From positions 1,357,001-1,421,000 of the forward strand of contig NZ_CP122539.1 of the NCBI RefSeq assembly GCF_029853675.1: DNA of 64,000 bases, written 5' to 3'. The translations under genes and the position numbers were made by a program. The first letter of the stretch is position 1. The number at the start of each line of letters is the position of its first letter. The notes below the pieces were generated by a model. The model searched no databases. It was given only the letters and a program-made list of their open reading frames with translations, and was not told the origin of the DNA. Origin of the DNA: Tenacibaculum tangerinum. Lineage in GTDB: Bacteria > Bacteroidota > Bacteroidia > Flavobacteriales > Flavobacteriaceae. Shown here piece by piece: positions 1 through 8,832 of the stretch.

Positions 1-488
1 CAATCATACACGGTTATTTCCATACAGGAGATATTGGAGAACTAGATAATGAAGGCTTTTTAAAAATAACGGATAGAAAAAAAGAAATTTTTAAAACCTC
101 AGGGGGTAAATACATTGCTCCTGCTATCTTAGAAAGTGAGTTAAAAAAGTCGCGCTTTATAGAGCAAGTAATGGTGATTGGTGAAGGAGAAAAAATGCCT
201 GCAGCTTTCATTCAAGTTGCTTCTGAGTTTGTTAAAGAATGGGCAACAAGACACCACCACACAATAACGGATATCACTACAGACGAAAAACTCCTCAAAC
301 GAATTCAACAAGAAATCGATTGTTGCAATCAGAAATTCGGAAAGTGGGAACAACTAAAACGTTTTGAAATCACTGCAGATGAATGGACTACCGATTCAGG
401 TCATTTAACACCGACCTTGAAAATGAGACGAAAAATCATTTTAGAAAAATACGACCATCTGTATCAAAAAATATATAATCCTCAATAA
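1..488 (+). CDS. Long-chain acyl-CoA ligase, C-terminal part (cut by window edge)
   Basis: The reading frame is open from the first complete codon at base 3 to the TAA at 486-488. The translation begins in the A8 hinge region of an AMP-forming ligase: GYFHTGD, then a Lys-rich stretch, the TSGGKYIAP segment and, near the end, LTPTLKMRR, which in the family carries the lysine that contacts the acyl-adenylate. It is closely similar to the C-terminal third of the next gene, so the two are tandem paralogues, and only 72 bases separate them. The family activates fatty acids with ATP and CoA. Substrate chain length cannot be read from this fragment. An ATG at 171 is an internal methionine, not a start. 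Confidence 0.9.
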   Translation, partial: IIHGYFHTGDIGELDNEGFLKITDRKKEIFKTSGGKYIAPAILESELKKSRFIEQVMVIGEGEKMPAAFIQVASEFVKEWATRHHHTITDITTDEKLLKRIQQEIDCCNQKFGKWEQLKRFEITADEWTTDSGHLTPTLKMRRKIILEKYDHLYQKIYNPQ

Positions 489-560
489 AACAATCAGTAA
501 ACTTCAACTTGTGCAATCGGGGTATTTTTCATACTTTGCAAAGCCCAAAAATTTGAACAT

Positions 561-2333
561 ATGTCGATTGAAATTACTCGCCTTTTTGACTTTCCGTATT
601 ATCAACAAGAAAACTATAATTTAGACAAAGCATTTACCACAAAAAAAGACGGTAAATGGCAATCTATTTCAACCAGTGAATATATTAAACAAGCCAATGC
701 CATAAGTAGAGGTTTGTTGCGATTAGGAATACAGCCTAACGATAAAATCGCTGTAATTTCAACTAACAATAGAACCGAATGGAATGTTTGTGATATTGGA
801 ATATTACAAACAGGAGCTCAAAATGTTCCTATCTATCCAACTATTTCTAAAGAAGATTACGAATATATTTTAAACCACTCTGAAGCTACCTATTGTTTTG
901 CTTCTGATGAAACGATTTTAGAAAAACTAAATCAAATAAAAAAGAATACAAAACTGAAAGAGGTTTTTACGTTTGATGATATTCAAGGAGAAAAAAGCTG
1001 GAAAGATGTTTTAGAGTTAGGAAAAGATGAAAGCAATCAGCATGAAGTTGAAGCACGTAAAGCTGCTATTAAAGCTGACGATTTAGCTACCTTAATTTAT
1101 ACTTCAGGAACCACAGGACGTCCGAAAGGAGTTATGCTAAGTCATAAAAATGTAGTTTCAAACGTACTCAGCAGTAAAAAACGTGTTCCGTTAGAAAACG
1201 GTCAAGATACAGGCTTAAGTTTCTTACCTGTTTGCCACATTTTTGAACGTATGATTTTGTATTTATATCAATACTGTGGTATTTCTATTTATTTTGCCGA
1301 GTCTATCGAAAAATTGAGTGAAAATGCTCAAGAAGTAAAACCCAATGTTATGACCGCCGTACCGAGGTTGTATGAAAAAATATATGATAAAATATATGCC
1401 AAAGGAGCTGATTTGACAGGAATTAAAAGAAAGTTGTTCTTTTGGGCGATCGAATTAGGCTTGCAATACGAACCCTATGGAGCGAACGGATGGTGGTATG
1501 AAAAAAAGCTAAGCATTGCTCGTAAACTTATTTTCTCGAAATGGCAAGCTGCGTTAGGTGGAGAGTTAAAACTCATGGTCTCTGGTTCGGCTGCTTTGCA
1601 ACCTCGTTTAACAAGAGTATTTACCGCCGCGGGTATGCCAGTTATGGAGGGTTATGGACTTACAGAAACCTCTCCTGTAGTATCCGTAAACGATATGCGT
1701 AATGGAGGGTTTAGAGTAGGTACTGTAGGAAAATTAATTGATGGCGTTGAGGTAAAAATAGCCGACAATGGAGAGATTTTAGTAAAAGGACCCAATGTAA
1801 TGCAAGGGTACTACAAAGACCCCGAAAAAACAGCAGAAGTGTTAAAAGGCGGTTATTTTCATACGGGAGATAAAGGAGAAATTTGTGAAGACGGCTTCTT
1901 AAAAATTACAGGACGTACCAAAGAAATGTTTAAAACCTCAGGGGGTAAATATATCATTCCACCCTTATTAGAAGGTGAGTTAAAACAGTCTCGTTTTATA
2001 GAGCAAGCAATGGTCATTGGAGAAGGACAAAAAATGGCGGCTGCTTTTATTCAGTTGAATTTCGAATTTGTTCGCGAATGGGCGCAAAGACATCACATTA
2101 AAGTGGGTACCAATAAAGACTTGGTAAGCAACCCCAAGGTAATAAAGCGTATTCAAGAAGAAGTGGACTATGCCAACACCAAATTTGGTAAATGGGAAAC
2201 GATTAAAAAGTTTGAATTAACCGAAGATGAATGGTCTATCGACGGAGGTCAGCTCACCCCTACCATGAAAATGAAACGAAACATTATTAAAGAAATGTAT
2301 AAAGACTTATACGATAAAATTTATAAAGAGTAA
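561..2333 (+). CDS. AMP-dependent long-chain fatty acid-CoA ligase
   Basis: A protein of 590 residues, normal length for FadD/FAA-type acyl-CoA synthetases. The AMP-binding P-loop YTSGTTGRPKG is near residue 178, the EGYGLTETSP motif near 363, GYFHTGD near 430, and the C-terminal lysine motif LTPTMKMKR near 570. It would activate free fatty acids to acyl-CoA for beta-oxidation or lipid synthesis in the cytoplasm. The ATG at 561 directly begins the conserved N-terminus (MSIEITRLFDFPYYQ). It follows a paralogue by 72 bases and is closed by a strong hairpin with a T-tract. The family call is firm; the exact substrate is not visible. Confidence 0.95.
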   Translation: MSIEITRLFDFPYYQQENYNLDKAFTTKKDGKWQSISTSEYIKQANAISRGLLRLGIQPNDKIAVISTNNRTEWNVCDIGILQTGAQNVPIYPTISKEDYEYILNHSEATYCFASDETILEKLNQIKKNTKLKEVFTFDDIQGEKSWKDVLELGKDESNQHEVEARKAAIKADDLATLIYTSGTTGRPKGVMLSHKNVVSNVLSSKKRVPLENGQDTGLSFLPVCHIFERMILYLYQYCGISIYFAESIEKLSENAQEVKPNVMTAVPRLYEKIYDKIYAKGADLTGIKRKLFFWAIELGLQYEPYGANGWWYEKKLSIARKLIFSKWQAALGGELKLMVSGSAALQPRLTRVFTAAGMPVMEGYGLTETSPVVSVNDMRNGGFRVGTVGKLIDGVEVKIADNGEILVKGPNVMQGYYKDPEKTAEVLKGGYFHTGDKGEICEDGFLKITGRTKEMFKTSGGKYIIPPLLEGELKQSRFIEQAMVIGEGQKMAAAFIQLNFEFVREWAQRHHIKVGTNKDLVSNPKVIKRIQEEVDYANTKFGKWETIKKFELTEDEWSIDGGQLTPTMKMKRNIIKEMYKDLYDKIYKE

Positions 2334-2339
2334 TCGTTT

Positions 2340-2371
2340 AAAGTGTTGTGAAAGCAACACTTTTCTTTTTT
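2340..2371 (+). terminator. Rho-independent terminator after the acyl-CoA ligase
   Basis: A 9-bp perfect stem (AAAGTGTTG / CAACACTTT) with a six-base loop is followed by TTCTTTTTT. It lies seven bases after the ligase stop codon. Confidence 0.85.
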
Positions 2372-2408
2372 AATCGTAGAGCGATTGCCAAGAATTTACT
2401 TTTCTGAG

Positions 2409-4031
2409 ATGACTAAAATTATTTCTTTTTCTTCGGATATTTCTACCATCAAATTACCAAATAAGTTTGATTATCCTTATAACTATTCGCCACATCCACT
2501 CGCTAAAATAGCTGCTAAAGAATTGCAACAGTATTTAACCACCCAAACCGATTTTTCTCACAACTTCGGAATTAAAAATCCTGAAGAAGCAAATGCCCTC
2601 GGAAAAATGTTTGGAGTCTTAGTGGTACAAGAGTCAAATAAAAAGTTAGGGTATTTGGCTGCTTTTTCAGGAAAATTAGACGATAGCACACAGCATCAAC
2701 ATTTTGTTCCGCCTGTATATGATGTTTTAGATGCCAACGGATTTTACCTCAAAACAGAAAAGCAACTCAATGAATTAACTCGTAAAATAGGATATCTAGA
2801 AAGTCCTTCTGCTTTTATCGAAGCAAAAAAAGCCTATCAAGAAACACAGCAACTGCACGAAAAGCTTTTAACCGACGAGCAATCAAAAATCAAACAACGC
2901 AGAAAGCTTAGAAAAAAGGTAGGGCAACAAAACAATCAGCTTAATATCAATGAAGAGTTTTATCTACGTGAATATGAAGTGTATTTAAACGATAAAATAG
3001 TTCCTTTAAAAAAAGCATACGATATACAACAAGGTCAAATCGAGGAGTTAAAACAGCAACGTGCAGACCTTTCAGCGTGGGTTCAACAAGAAATATTCAA
3101 GAAGTATGTTTTTCTTAACTATCGAGGAAACTCTCAAAATCTCTTCGCTATTTTTAATGATACATCCCAAAATATTCCTGCGGGTGCGGGTGATTGTTGT
3201 GCTCCTAAACTCTTGCAATACGCCTACAAACACCAACTAAAACCTATTTGTATGGCAGAATTTTGGTGGGGTAAACCTTTGCAAACTTCCATCAGAAAAC
3301 ATCAAAATTACTACCCTGCATGTACAGGCAAATGCAAACCTATTTTAACATATATGCTTCAAGGATTGCATGTTGATGAGAATCCGTTAAATACGCTACT
3401 AAAGAAAGAAAAAGCACTTACAATTATTTATGAAGATGCAGAGTTGTTGGTTATTAATAAGCCTAATGACTTACTATCAGTGCCAGGAAAGGAAATAAAA
3501 GACTCGGTGTATAGTCGTATTCAAAAATTATATCCACATGCTACAGGTCCGTTGATAGTGCATCGTTTAGATATGGCTACTTCTGGAATCCTACTCGTAG
3601 CTAAAAATGAAGAAACGTATAAAAGCTTACAAGCACAATTTATTCATAAAACCATACAAAAACGCTATGTAGCAGTATTAGACGGTGTTTTAAAAGATAA
3701 AAAAGGAACAATTGAGTTACCAATTAGAGTAGACCTAAACGACCGACCTAAACAGCTTGTTTGTTATCAATACGGAAAAAGAGCATGCACTACTTGGGAA
3801 ATCATAGAAGTTTTAGAGCATACAACGAAAGTACACTTGTATCCTATAACCGGACGCACACATCAATTACGTGTACACGCTGCACATCATTTGGGACTCA
3901 ATACTCCCATTCTTGGCGATGATTTATATGGAACAAAAGCAGATAGATTGTATTTACACGCTGAAAAAATTACGTTTGTACATCCTACTACCAAAGAGCA
4001 AGTCAGTTTTACTGTCCCCGCACCTTTTTAG
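2409..4031 (+). CDS. RluA-family pseudouridine synthase with long N-terminal extension
   Basis: 540 residues from the ATG at 2409. A TTG at 2385 in the same frame is possible but less likely. The C-terminal 210 residues are the RluA catalytic domain, with HRLDMATSG (catalytic Asp) near residue 384 and the closing GRTHQLRVHAAHHLG and LYLHA motifs. The first ~340 residues form an extension with a charged helical segment (about 120-215) and a Cys-containing part (GAGDCCAPK near 258, CTGKC near 305), seen in a long subgroup of this family in Bacteroidota and gammaproteobacteria. The predicted reaction is uridine-to-pseudouridine isomerisation in rRNA or tRNA; the target is unknown. Its stop codon directly abuts the stop codon of the opposing gene, with no base in between. 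Confidence 0.9.
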   Translation: MTKIISFSSDISTIKLPNKFDYPYNYSPHPLAKIAAKELQQYLTTQTDFSHNFGIKNPEEANALGKMFGVLVVQESNKKLGYLAAFSGKLDDSTQHQHFVPPVYDVLDANGFYLKTEKQLNELTRKIGYLESPSAFIEAKKAYQETQQLHEKLLTDEQSKIKQRRKLRKKVGQQNNQLNINEEFYLREYEVYLNDKIVPLKKAYDIQQGQIEELKQQRADLSAWVQQEIFKKYVFLNYRGNSQNLFAIFNDTSQNIPAGAGDCCAPKLLQYAYKHQLKPICMAEFWWGKPLQTSIRKHQNYYPACTGKCKPILTYMLQGLHVDENPLNTLLKKEKALTIIYEDAELLVINKPNDLLSVPGKEIKDSVYSRIQKLYPHATGPLIVHRLDMATSGILLVAKNEETYKSLQAQFIHKTIQKRYVAVLDGVLKDKKGTIELPIRVDLNDRPKQLVCYQYGKRACTTWEIIEVLEHTTKVHLYPITGRTHQLRVHAAHHLGLNTPILGDDLYGTKADRLYLHAEKITFVHPTTKEQVSFTVPAPF

Positions 4032-5327
4032 TTATGCAACGTATTTTGTCTTTTTAAGGGTGTTTAAAATAAGAAACGAGATTAAAAAGAAAATAGCCAA
4101 ACACAACACACTCCATTGCATAGAGCCGGTTTTCGCATATAAAACTCCGTATACAGCCGTACCTAAAACAATGGCTATTTTTTCAGTAACATCATAAAAA
4201 CTAAAATAGGTCGCATGGTCTTCGGTTTCTGGCAACAATTTAGAATAGGTAGAACGTGTTAGGGTTTGAATCGCTCCTTGTACCAGTCCTAACAAACCTC
4301 CTAACCCATAAAAATAAATGGCGACATGTTCTTGAGACTTATCTAATAAAAAAGCACAAAAGCACACCAACATCCATATTCCGATAGTTACTTTTAGCGC
4401 TGTAAAGTTTCCATACCTATCTGAAAACCTAGAAAATAAAGAAGCTCCCAAAATAGCTACTATTTGTACCAATAAGATCGTAATTATCATATTCGTTGAT
4501 TCTAACTTTAATTCTGAAGAACCAAAAAGAGCTGCCATTAAAATGATGGTTTGTACCCCAATACTTAAAAAGAAAAAAGCAATTAGAAAGCGTTTTAAGG
4601 TTGGATAATTTACTATTTCTTTCGCTACAATTTTTAACTCCTTATAACCTCTCCATATATAGTCTTTTTCAGGTTTTTTATTATAGATGTTACCAGGCAA
4701 CGTTTTAAACGTTATTTGCGCAAAGCCTAACCACCATAAACCTACCATCACGAAAGAGATTCTAGACGCCATTCCTGCACTAATTCCTAAAGTTTCAGGA
4801 AACATAATCATAGCTAAGTTCAATAACAATAAAATAACAGAGCCTATATATCCGTATACAAAACCTTTAGCACTCGCTCTATCTTGTTGTTCTGGATGCG
4901 CTACTTCGGGTAAATAAGCGTTGTAAAACACCAAACTCGCCCAAAAACCGATACTTGCTAAAATAGTAAATACAATTCCTACCCATATCGTATCTATTCC
5001 ATCAAAAAAATACAAACTCATTACCGATACTGCTCCTAGCGTACAGAAAAACTTCATAAATTTTTTCTTACTTCCAGTATAATCGGCAATACCCGATAAA
5101 ATGGGTGAGATGAAAGCCACCACTAAAAATGAAAACGACAACGCGTAGCTGTACAAACTATCTGGATGCTCCCAATCCATTCCTAAAAAGCGTACAATTT
5201 TACCTTCTGTTACGCCGCTGTAATACAACGGAAAAACTGCGGTACTAATCACTAATGAATATACTGAGTTTGCCCAATCGTAAAATGCCCATCCGTTTAT
5301 TAACTTCTTGTCTCCTATTTTGTACAT
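4032..5327 (-). CDS. MFS transporter of the UMF1/Atg22-like type
   Basis: A hydrophobic protein of 431 residues with about 12 membrane segments. The N-terminal signature NGWAFYDWANSVYSLVI is typical of UMF1 family (vacuole effluxer Atg22-like) permeases, which are thought to export small solutes. I choose the ATG at 5327 (MYKIGDKK). An in-frame ATG nine codons upstream lies inside the terminator hairpin of the preceding M48 gene. The gene is convergent with the pseudouridine synthase, and the two stop codons touch. Substrate unknown. Confidence 0.88.
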   Translation of the reverse strand: MYKIGDKKLINGWAFYDWANSVYSLVISTAVFPLYYSGVTEGKIVRFLGMDWEHPDSLYSYALSFSFLVVAFISPILSGIADYTGSKKKFMKFFCTLGAVSVMSLYFFDGIDTIWVGIVFTILASIGFWASLVFYNAYLPEVAHPEQQDRASAKGFVYGYIGSVILLLLNLAMIMFPETLGISAGMASRISFVMVGLWWLGFAQITFKTLPGNIYNKKPEKDYIWRGYKELKIVAKEIVNYPTLKRFLIAFFFLSIGVQTIILMAALFGSSELKLESTNMIITILLVQIVAILGASLFSRFSDRYGNFTALKVTIGIWMLVCFCAFLLDKSQEHVAIYFYGLGGLLGLVQGAIQTLTRSTYSKLLPETEDHATYFSFYDVTEKIAIVLGTAVYGVLYAKTGSMQWSVLCLAIFFLISFLILNTLKKTKYVA

Positions 5328-5338
5328 ATCAATTGCAA

Positions 5339-5369
5339 TAAAAAAACCGCTCATATAACATGAACGGTT
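5339..5369 (-). terminator. Terminator of the M48 protease gene
   Basis: Read on the minus strand: AACCGTTCAT, a five-base loop, ATGAGCGGTT (one G-U pair), then a T-run. It sits 26 bases after the M48 stop codon and just ahead of the MFS start. This decides the MFS start, because the upstream ATG falls in the 3' stem arm. Confidence 0.8.
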
Positions 5370-5394
5370 TGCAATATACTATAATTTATCAATC

Positions 5395-6207
5395 TTATTT
5401 ACTCGCGGGCGTGTTGAATTTGGCTGCCAATCTTTTTGCTTCAGGTAAAAAATTTCGTAATGTTTGAATACGTGTTTGATTCGACGGGTGTGTACTCATA
5501 AATTCTGGTGGTGCTCCTCCAGCGCCATTTCGTTGGCTCATTCGTACCCATACTTCTGCTGCTTCTTCTCCTCTATATCCTGCCATAATCATAAAAACCA
5601 ACCCTAATTTATCTGCCTCTGTTTCGTGTTGTCTGCTAAACGGTAGCATAACTCCTACTTGAGTTCCTAAACCGTACGCCATGTTCCACATTTCGGCATT
5701 TTTGCTATTTTGAGTACCCAATGCTACTGCCATGCCTCCTAATTGTTGTAGCTGTCCTGTAGACATACGCTCTTGTCCGTGTTTTGCAAAAGCATGTGCT
5801 ACCTCGTGCCCCATCACAGAAGCAATTCCGTCTTCATTCGCACAAATGGGTAAAATTCCTGTATAGAAAACTACTTTTCCTCCTGGCAAACACCAAGCGT
5901 TTACGGTTTCGTCTTCTACTAAATTAAATTCCCATCTGTAAGCATCGGCTTCAGCTTTCATTCCGTTAGCTCTCATAAAGCGATCTACAGCGGCAGAAAT
6001 GTTCTTACCAACACGTTTCACTTGATTCACTTTTGCGGTATTGGTAGATAATTTATTCTCTTCTAAAAAACCCTTGTACTGTGCAAAACTAGCAGGTAAA
6101 ATTTGAGCATCATCTACAAAATTTAATCGTTTTCTTCCAGTTATTGGCACTGTACTACAGTCTACCAAAAAAACAGCTAAAAAAGCCAAGGTCATTATTT
6201 TTTTCAT
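5395..6207 (-). CDS. M48 family zinc metalloprotease, lipoprotein-like
   Basis: 270 residues from the ATG at 6207; the TTG two codons earlier is an unlikely start. A short N-terminal hydrophobic stretch ends in LVDCSTVPITGRKRLNFV, which resembles the lipobox and TVPITGR motif of periplasmic M48 lipoproteins, although Asp before the Cys is unusual. The zinc site HEVAHAFAKHG and the downstream ETEADKLGL glutamate ligand are present. Relatives such as BepA/LoiP act in outer membrane protein quality control. It is a single-gene unit with its own terminator. Confidence 0.9.
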   Translation of the reverse strand: MKKIMTLAFLAVFLVDCSTVPITGRKRLNFVDDAQILPASFAQYKGFLEENKLSTNTAKVNQVKRVGKNISAAVDRFMRANGMKAEADAYRWEFNLVEDETVNAWCLPGGKVVFYTGILPICANEDGIASVMGHEVAHAFAKHGQERMSTGQLQQLGGMAVALGTQNSKNAEMWNMAYGLGTQVGVMLPFSRQHETEADKLGLVFMIMAGYRGEEAAEVWVRMSQRNGAGGAPPEFMSTHPSNQTRIQTLRNFLPEAKRLAAKFNTPASK

Positions 6208-6342
6208 TATCAAATAGTTTTTAAGATTTTATGTTTATGGTTATATTTATTAAGACACCTAATTTATTCTTTTTGTCACAAATTTTCTAATAGATTATGT
6301 GTTTAAAATTACAAATTCTATCTTTATGGTAAAAATTAATTC

Positions 6343-7215
6343 ATGAATTTCACGCATTCTAAAATAGCAACTCCCACTCTTAACATCCCCAAGCCTATTA
6401 TTTTTACGGCACAAGCTTTACAAATTATATCTACGAATTGGGCGGCAAAATTTGGTGCTAAAATTTTTACCACACCTGTAAACTTTACCATTCCTAAAAG
6501 AGAGAGGGTACTGCTAGAGAGCGCACAAAAAACAACACTACACATACCCGCTATTTCCAGAGACATTAAAGTACTTTCTTATGGATATGCTCCTAAAAAA
6601 GTATTGTGGGTACACGGTTGGGCAGGAAGAAGTACACAACATTATTTGATTGCTGATAAATTATTAGAAAAGGGGTACATGGTTATTTCGTTTGACGGAC
6701 CTGCACATGGTGAATCTTCTGGTAAAACTACCCACCTACTTGAATTCTTAGCCACTATCGCTGAACTCAACAAGCAATTCGGACCGTTTGAAGCTGCTAT
6801 CGGACATTCGTTTGGAGGGGTATGCTTATACAATGCGATTCCAGAAGGTTTTGCTGTAAATAAATTGGTTACTGTGGGGGCTGCCGATACCCTATCAGAT
6901 GTCATCTTAAATTTTACTAAAAACTTACACGTAAAACCTCGTATCGCTTATAAAATGAAACGTTTGTTTGATAAACAATGGCAACGAGATATTGACACCC
7001 ATGCTTCGAGTTACAAAGCCAAAAGCATATCAATACCTACACTAGTGGTACACGATTCATCTGATGGTGATGTGGCTGTAAGTTGTGCTCTTGCTATACG
7101 TCAAAACTTAGTAAATGGAAAGCTTTTAATTACAGAAGGATTAGGACATACCAAAATTCTTCGCAATGCAAAAGTAGCCTCCAAAATTGTAGACTTTATA
7201 ATTCAAGAATCATGA
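6343..7215 (+). CDS. Alpha/beta hydrolase
   Basis: 290 residues without a signal peptide. The fold is seen from the oxyanion strand VLWVHGWAGRS (about residue 88), the nucleophile elbow GHSFGG (near 154), an acid candidate in VVHDSSDGDV (near 232) and the catalytic His in EGLGHTKI (near 268). A cytoplasmic esterase or hydrolase of unknown substrate. Its TGA stop overlaps the ATG of the methionine sulfoxide reductase gene (ATGA), so the two are translationally coupled. Confidence 0.88.
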   Translation: MNFTHSKIATPTLNIPKPIIFTAQALQIISTNWAAKFGAKIFTTPVNFTIPKRERVLLESAQKTTLHIPAISRDIKVLSYGYAPKKVLWVHGWAGRSTQHYLIADKLLEKGYMVISFDGPAHGESSGKTTHLLEFLATIAELNKQFGPFEAAIGHSFGGVCLYNAIPEGFAVNKLVTVGAADTLSDVILNFTKNLHVKPRIAYKMKRLFDKQWQRDIDTHASSYKAKSISIPTLVVHDSSDGDVAVSCALAIRQNLVNGKLLITEGLGHTKILRNAKVASKIVDFIIQES

Positions 7216-7679
7216 GAAGATTTACCTTTTTATTCATTTCAATCATCGTATTAAGTATGTCTGCTTGCGCTCAAAGCAAGAAAAAACATACCATTAACAA
7301 AACCGACAGTGAGTGGAAAGAGCTACTAACACCTATGCAATATTTTGTGTTAAGAGAAGCGGGTACCGAACGTCCGAATTCAAGTCCTTTAAACTACAAC
7401 AAAGAGAAGGGAGTGTATGTTTGTGCTGCTTGCAAAACTCCGTTATACCAATCGCAACACAAATACGATTCAGGCAGCGGTTGGCCTTCTTTTGATAGGG
7501 CTATTGAGGGTAATGTAGCACAAGACACCGATTATAAACTCGGATATGCGCGTACCGAATTGAAATGTGCTACGTGTGGCGGACATCTAGGGCATTCGTT
7601 TGATGATGGCCCTCAAGAAACTACAGGCAAACGCCATTGCATTAACGGAGTTGCTTTAGACTTTATTCCTAAAAAATAA
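7212..7679 (+). CDS. msrB: Peptide-methionine (R)-S-oxide reductase, lipoprotein form
   Basis: 155 residues starting at the ATG that overlaps the preceding stop. The N-terminus MRRFTFLFISIIVLSMSAC is a lipoprotein signal, so the enzyme is exported. The MsrB core follows: two zinc-binding CxxC motifs (CAAC, CATC), SGWPSFDRA, GGHLGHSFDDGP and the catalytic RHCINGVAL. It would reduce methionine-R-sulfoxide in periplasmic proteins, a repair step after oxidative damage. Confidence 0.95.
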   Translation: MRRFTFLFISIIVLSMSACAQSKKKHTINKTDSEWKELLTPMQYFVLREAGTERPNSSPLNYNKEKGVYVCAACKTPLYQSQHKYDSGSGWPSFDRAIEGNVAQDTDYKLGYARTELKCATCGGHLGHSFDDGPQETTGKRHCINGVALDFIPKK

Positions 7680-7724
7680 TGGATGTAAATTTTGTAGCTT
7701 GAAGCCTTTTTAAAATCACACTTT

Positions 7725-8279
7725 ATGATTAATTCTTACCTAACCAGTGCACAAAAACAATTCAAATACTATAAGTCTTTAGGAGACAACACCTTTAAGC
7801 AACTGAATGAAGAACAGTTTTTTTGGCAAGCGGGTGAGGAAAGTAATTCTATTGCCATTATTACCAAACACATTGCTGGAAATATGCTTTCTAGATGGAC
7901 GAACTTCCTCTCTGAAGATGGCGAGAAAGACTGGCGCAATCGTGATGATGAATTTGTCAATTCTTTTACTACCAAAGAAGAAGTTGTTGCGTATTGGGAA
8001 CAAGGGTGGAGCCGTTTGTTTGCTACAATTGACACGCTTACGGAAGCCGATTTAGAAAAAATCGTGTACATTAGAAATCATGGACATACCGTTACAGAGG
8101 CTATCAACAGACAGTTATGCCATTACGCTTACCATATCGGTCAGTTGGTTTTCTTAGGAAAAATGCTTCAAAATGAAAAATGGACATCTTTATCCATCCC
8201 TAAAAATGCTTCTAATCAATACAATGCAGAAAAGTTTTCCAAAGAAAAAAAACGCAACCATTTTACAGATGATTTATAA
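7725..8279 (+). CDS. DinB-superfamily DUF1572 protein
   Basis: 184 residues, helical. The histidines typical of the DinB/YfiT metal-binding four-helix bundle are visible in TKHIAGNM (about residue 47) and HYAYHIGQLVFLGK (about 128). The MINSYLTSAQKQFKYYKSLGD start and the SIAIITKHIAGN block match DUF1572. Members are thought to be metal-dependent thiol transferases or hydrolases; the real role is not known. The end overlaps the next gene by 11 bases. Confidence 0.85.
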   Translation: MINSYLTSAQKQFKYYKSLGDNTFKQLNEEQFFWQAGEESNSIAIITKHIAGNMLSRWTNFLSEDGEKDWRNRDDEFVNSFTTKEEVVAYWEQGWSRLFATIDTLTEADLEKIVYIRNHGHTVTEAINRQLCHYAYHIGQLVFLGKMLQNEKWTSLSIPKNASNQYNAEKFSKEKKRNHFTDDL

Positions 8280-8757
8280 TCATATCATACGGCTCTATAA
8301 ATTAGCATTCATTTTACTTCTCTCTACCCTATTATATGCTTGTCCGGCAGCAAAATCGTATCCGTATAAATTAGTCAATCACAACGACCAAAACAATATA
8401 GTTGTGTATCAAAACGATTCCATAAAAATAAATGTTCACTACATTCATTTCTATACCACATCATATACTAATCTTTTGTATGGAGAAATTGAATTTTTAT
8501 CCGATTCAACCATCAATAAAAACGGGTATACCATTTCTTTAACCTCTAAAAACTTTGGAGAAATTCCCAGTACAAAAACTACTAACAGTTACTATTCCCC
8601 AGAAATATATAGGCAAAAAAACCTAAAAAAAGACACTACCAATCTATTCTTTTTTCAGTTGAATTTAAAGCATAAAAAATCTATTAAAAAACTAAAGAAA
8701 GATACGGTGGATGTTCATATCAACAATAAATCATATAAATTTATACCTTCTCGCTAA
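8269..8757 (+). CDS. Small lipoprotein of unknown function
   Basis: 162 residues from the ATG at 8269, which overlaps the end of the DinB-like gene. A signal peptide ends at the lipobox LLYAC, so the mature protein is probably lipid-anchored. The rest is beta-rich and Lys/Asn/Tyr-rich, with no recognised domain. An upstream in-frame ATG (8173) lies deep inside the DinB-like gene and is rejected in favour of the one that begins the signal peptide. Confidence 0.7.
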   Translation: MIYNHIIRLYKLAFILLLSTLLYACPAAKSYPYKLVNHNDQNNIVVYQNDSIKINVHYIHFYTTSYTNLLYGEIEFLSDSTINKNGYTISLTSKNFGEIPSTKTTNSYYSPEIYRQKNLKKDTTNLFFFQLNLKHKKSIKKLKKDTVDVHINNKSYKFIPSR

Positions 8758-8774
8758 AAAAATCTACGAACAAA

Positions 8775-8807
8775 TTGCTAAAAACTAACAACTAATACCT
8801 AAATTTG
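8775..8807 (+). promoter_or_regulatory. Bacteroidota-type promoter of ffh
   Basis: TAAATTTG at 8800-8807 fits the Bacteroidota -7 consensus TAnnTTTG. A TTG at 8775-8777, 22 bases upstream, can serve as the -33 element. The ffh start is 26 bases downstream of the -7 box. Confidence 0.6.
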
Positions 8808-8832
8808 TGCTTCTAAAAAATGAAGCCGATAC

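Noticed and set aside
171-488. Separate small gene at the left edge
   Set aside because: The same frame is open to the window start and encodes the preceding part of an acyl-CoA ligase, so the ATG at 171 is internal.
5328-5354. Upstream ATG for the MFS gene
   Set aside because: It is part of the terminator stem of the M48 gene; the next ATG begins the conserved N-terminus.
7769-8071. Antisense open frames over the DinB-like and other core genes
   Set aside because: They mirror strong genes on the other strand and lack any domain or start context of their own.
8173-8268. Longer N-terminus for the lipoprotein gene
   Set aside because: It lies wholly within the DinB-like gene and would bury the signal peptide that begins at 8269.
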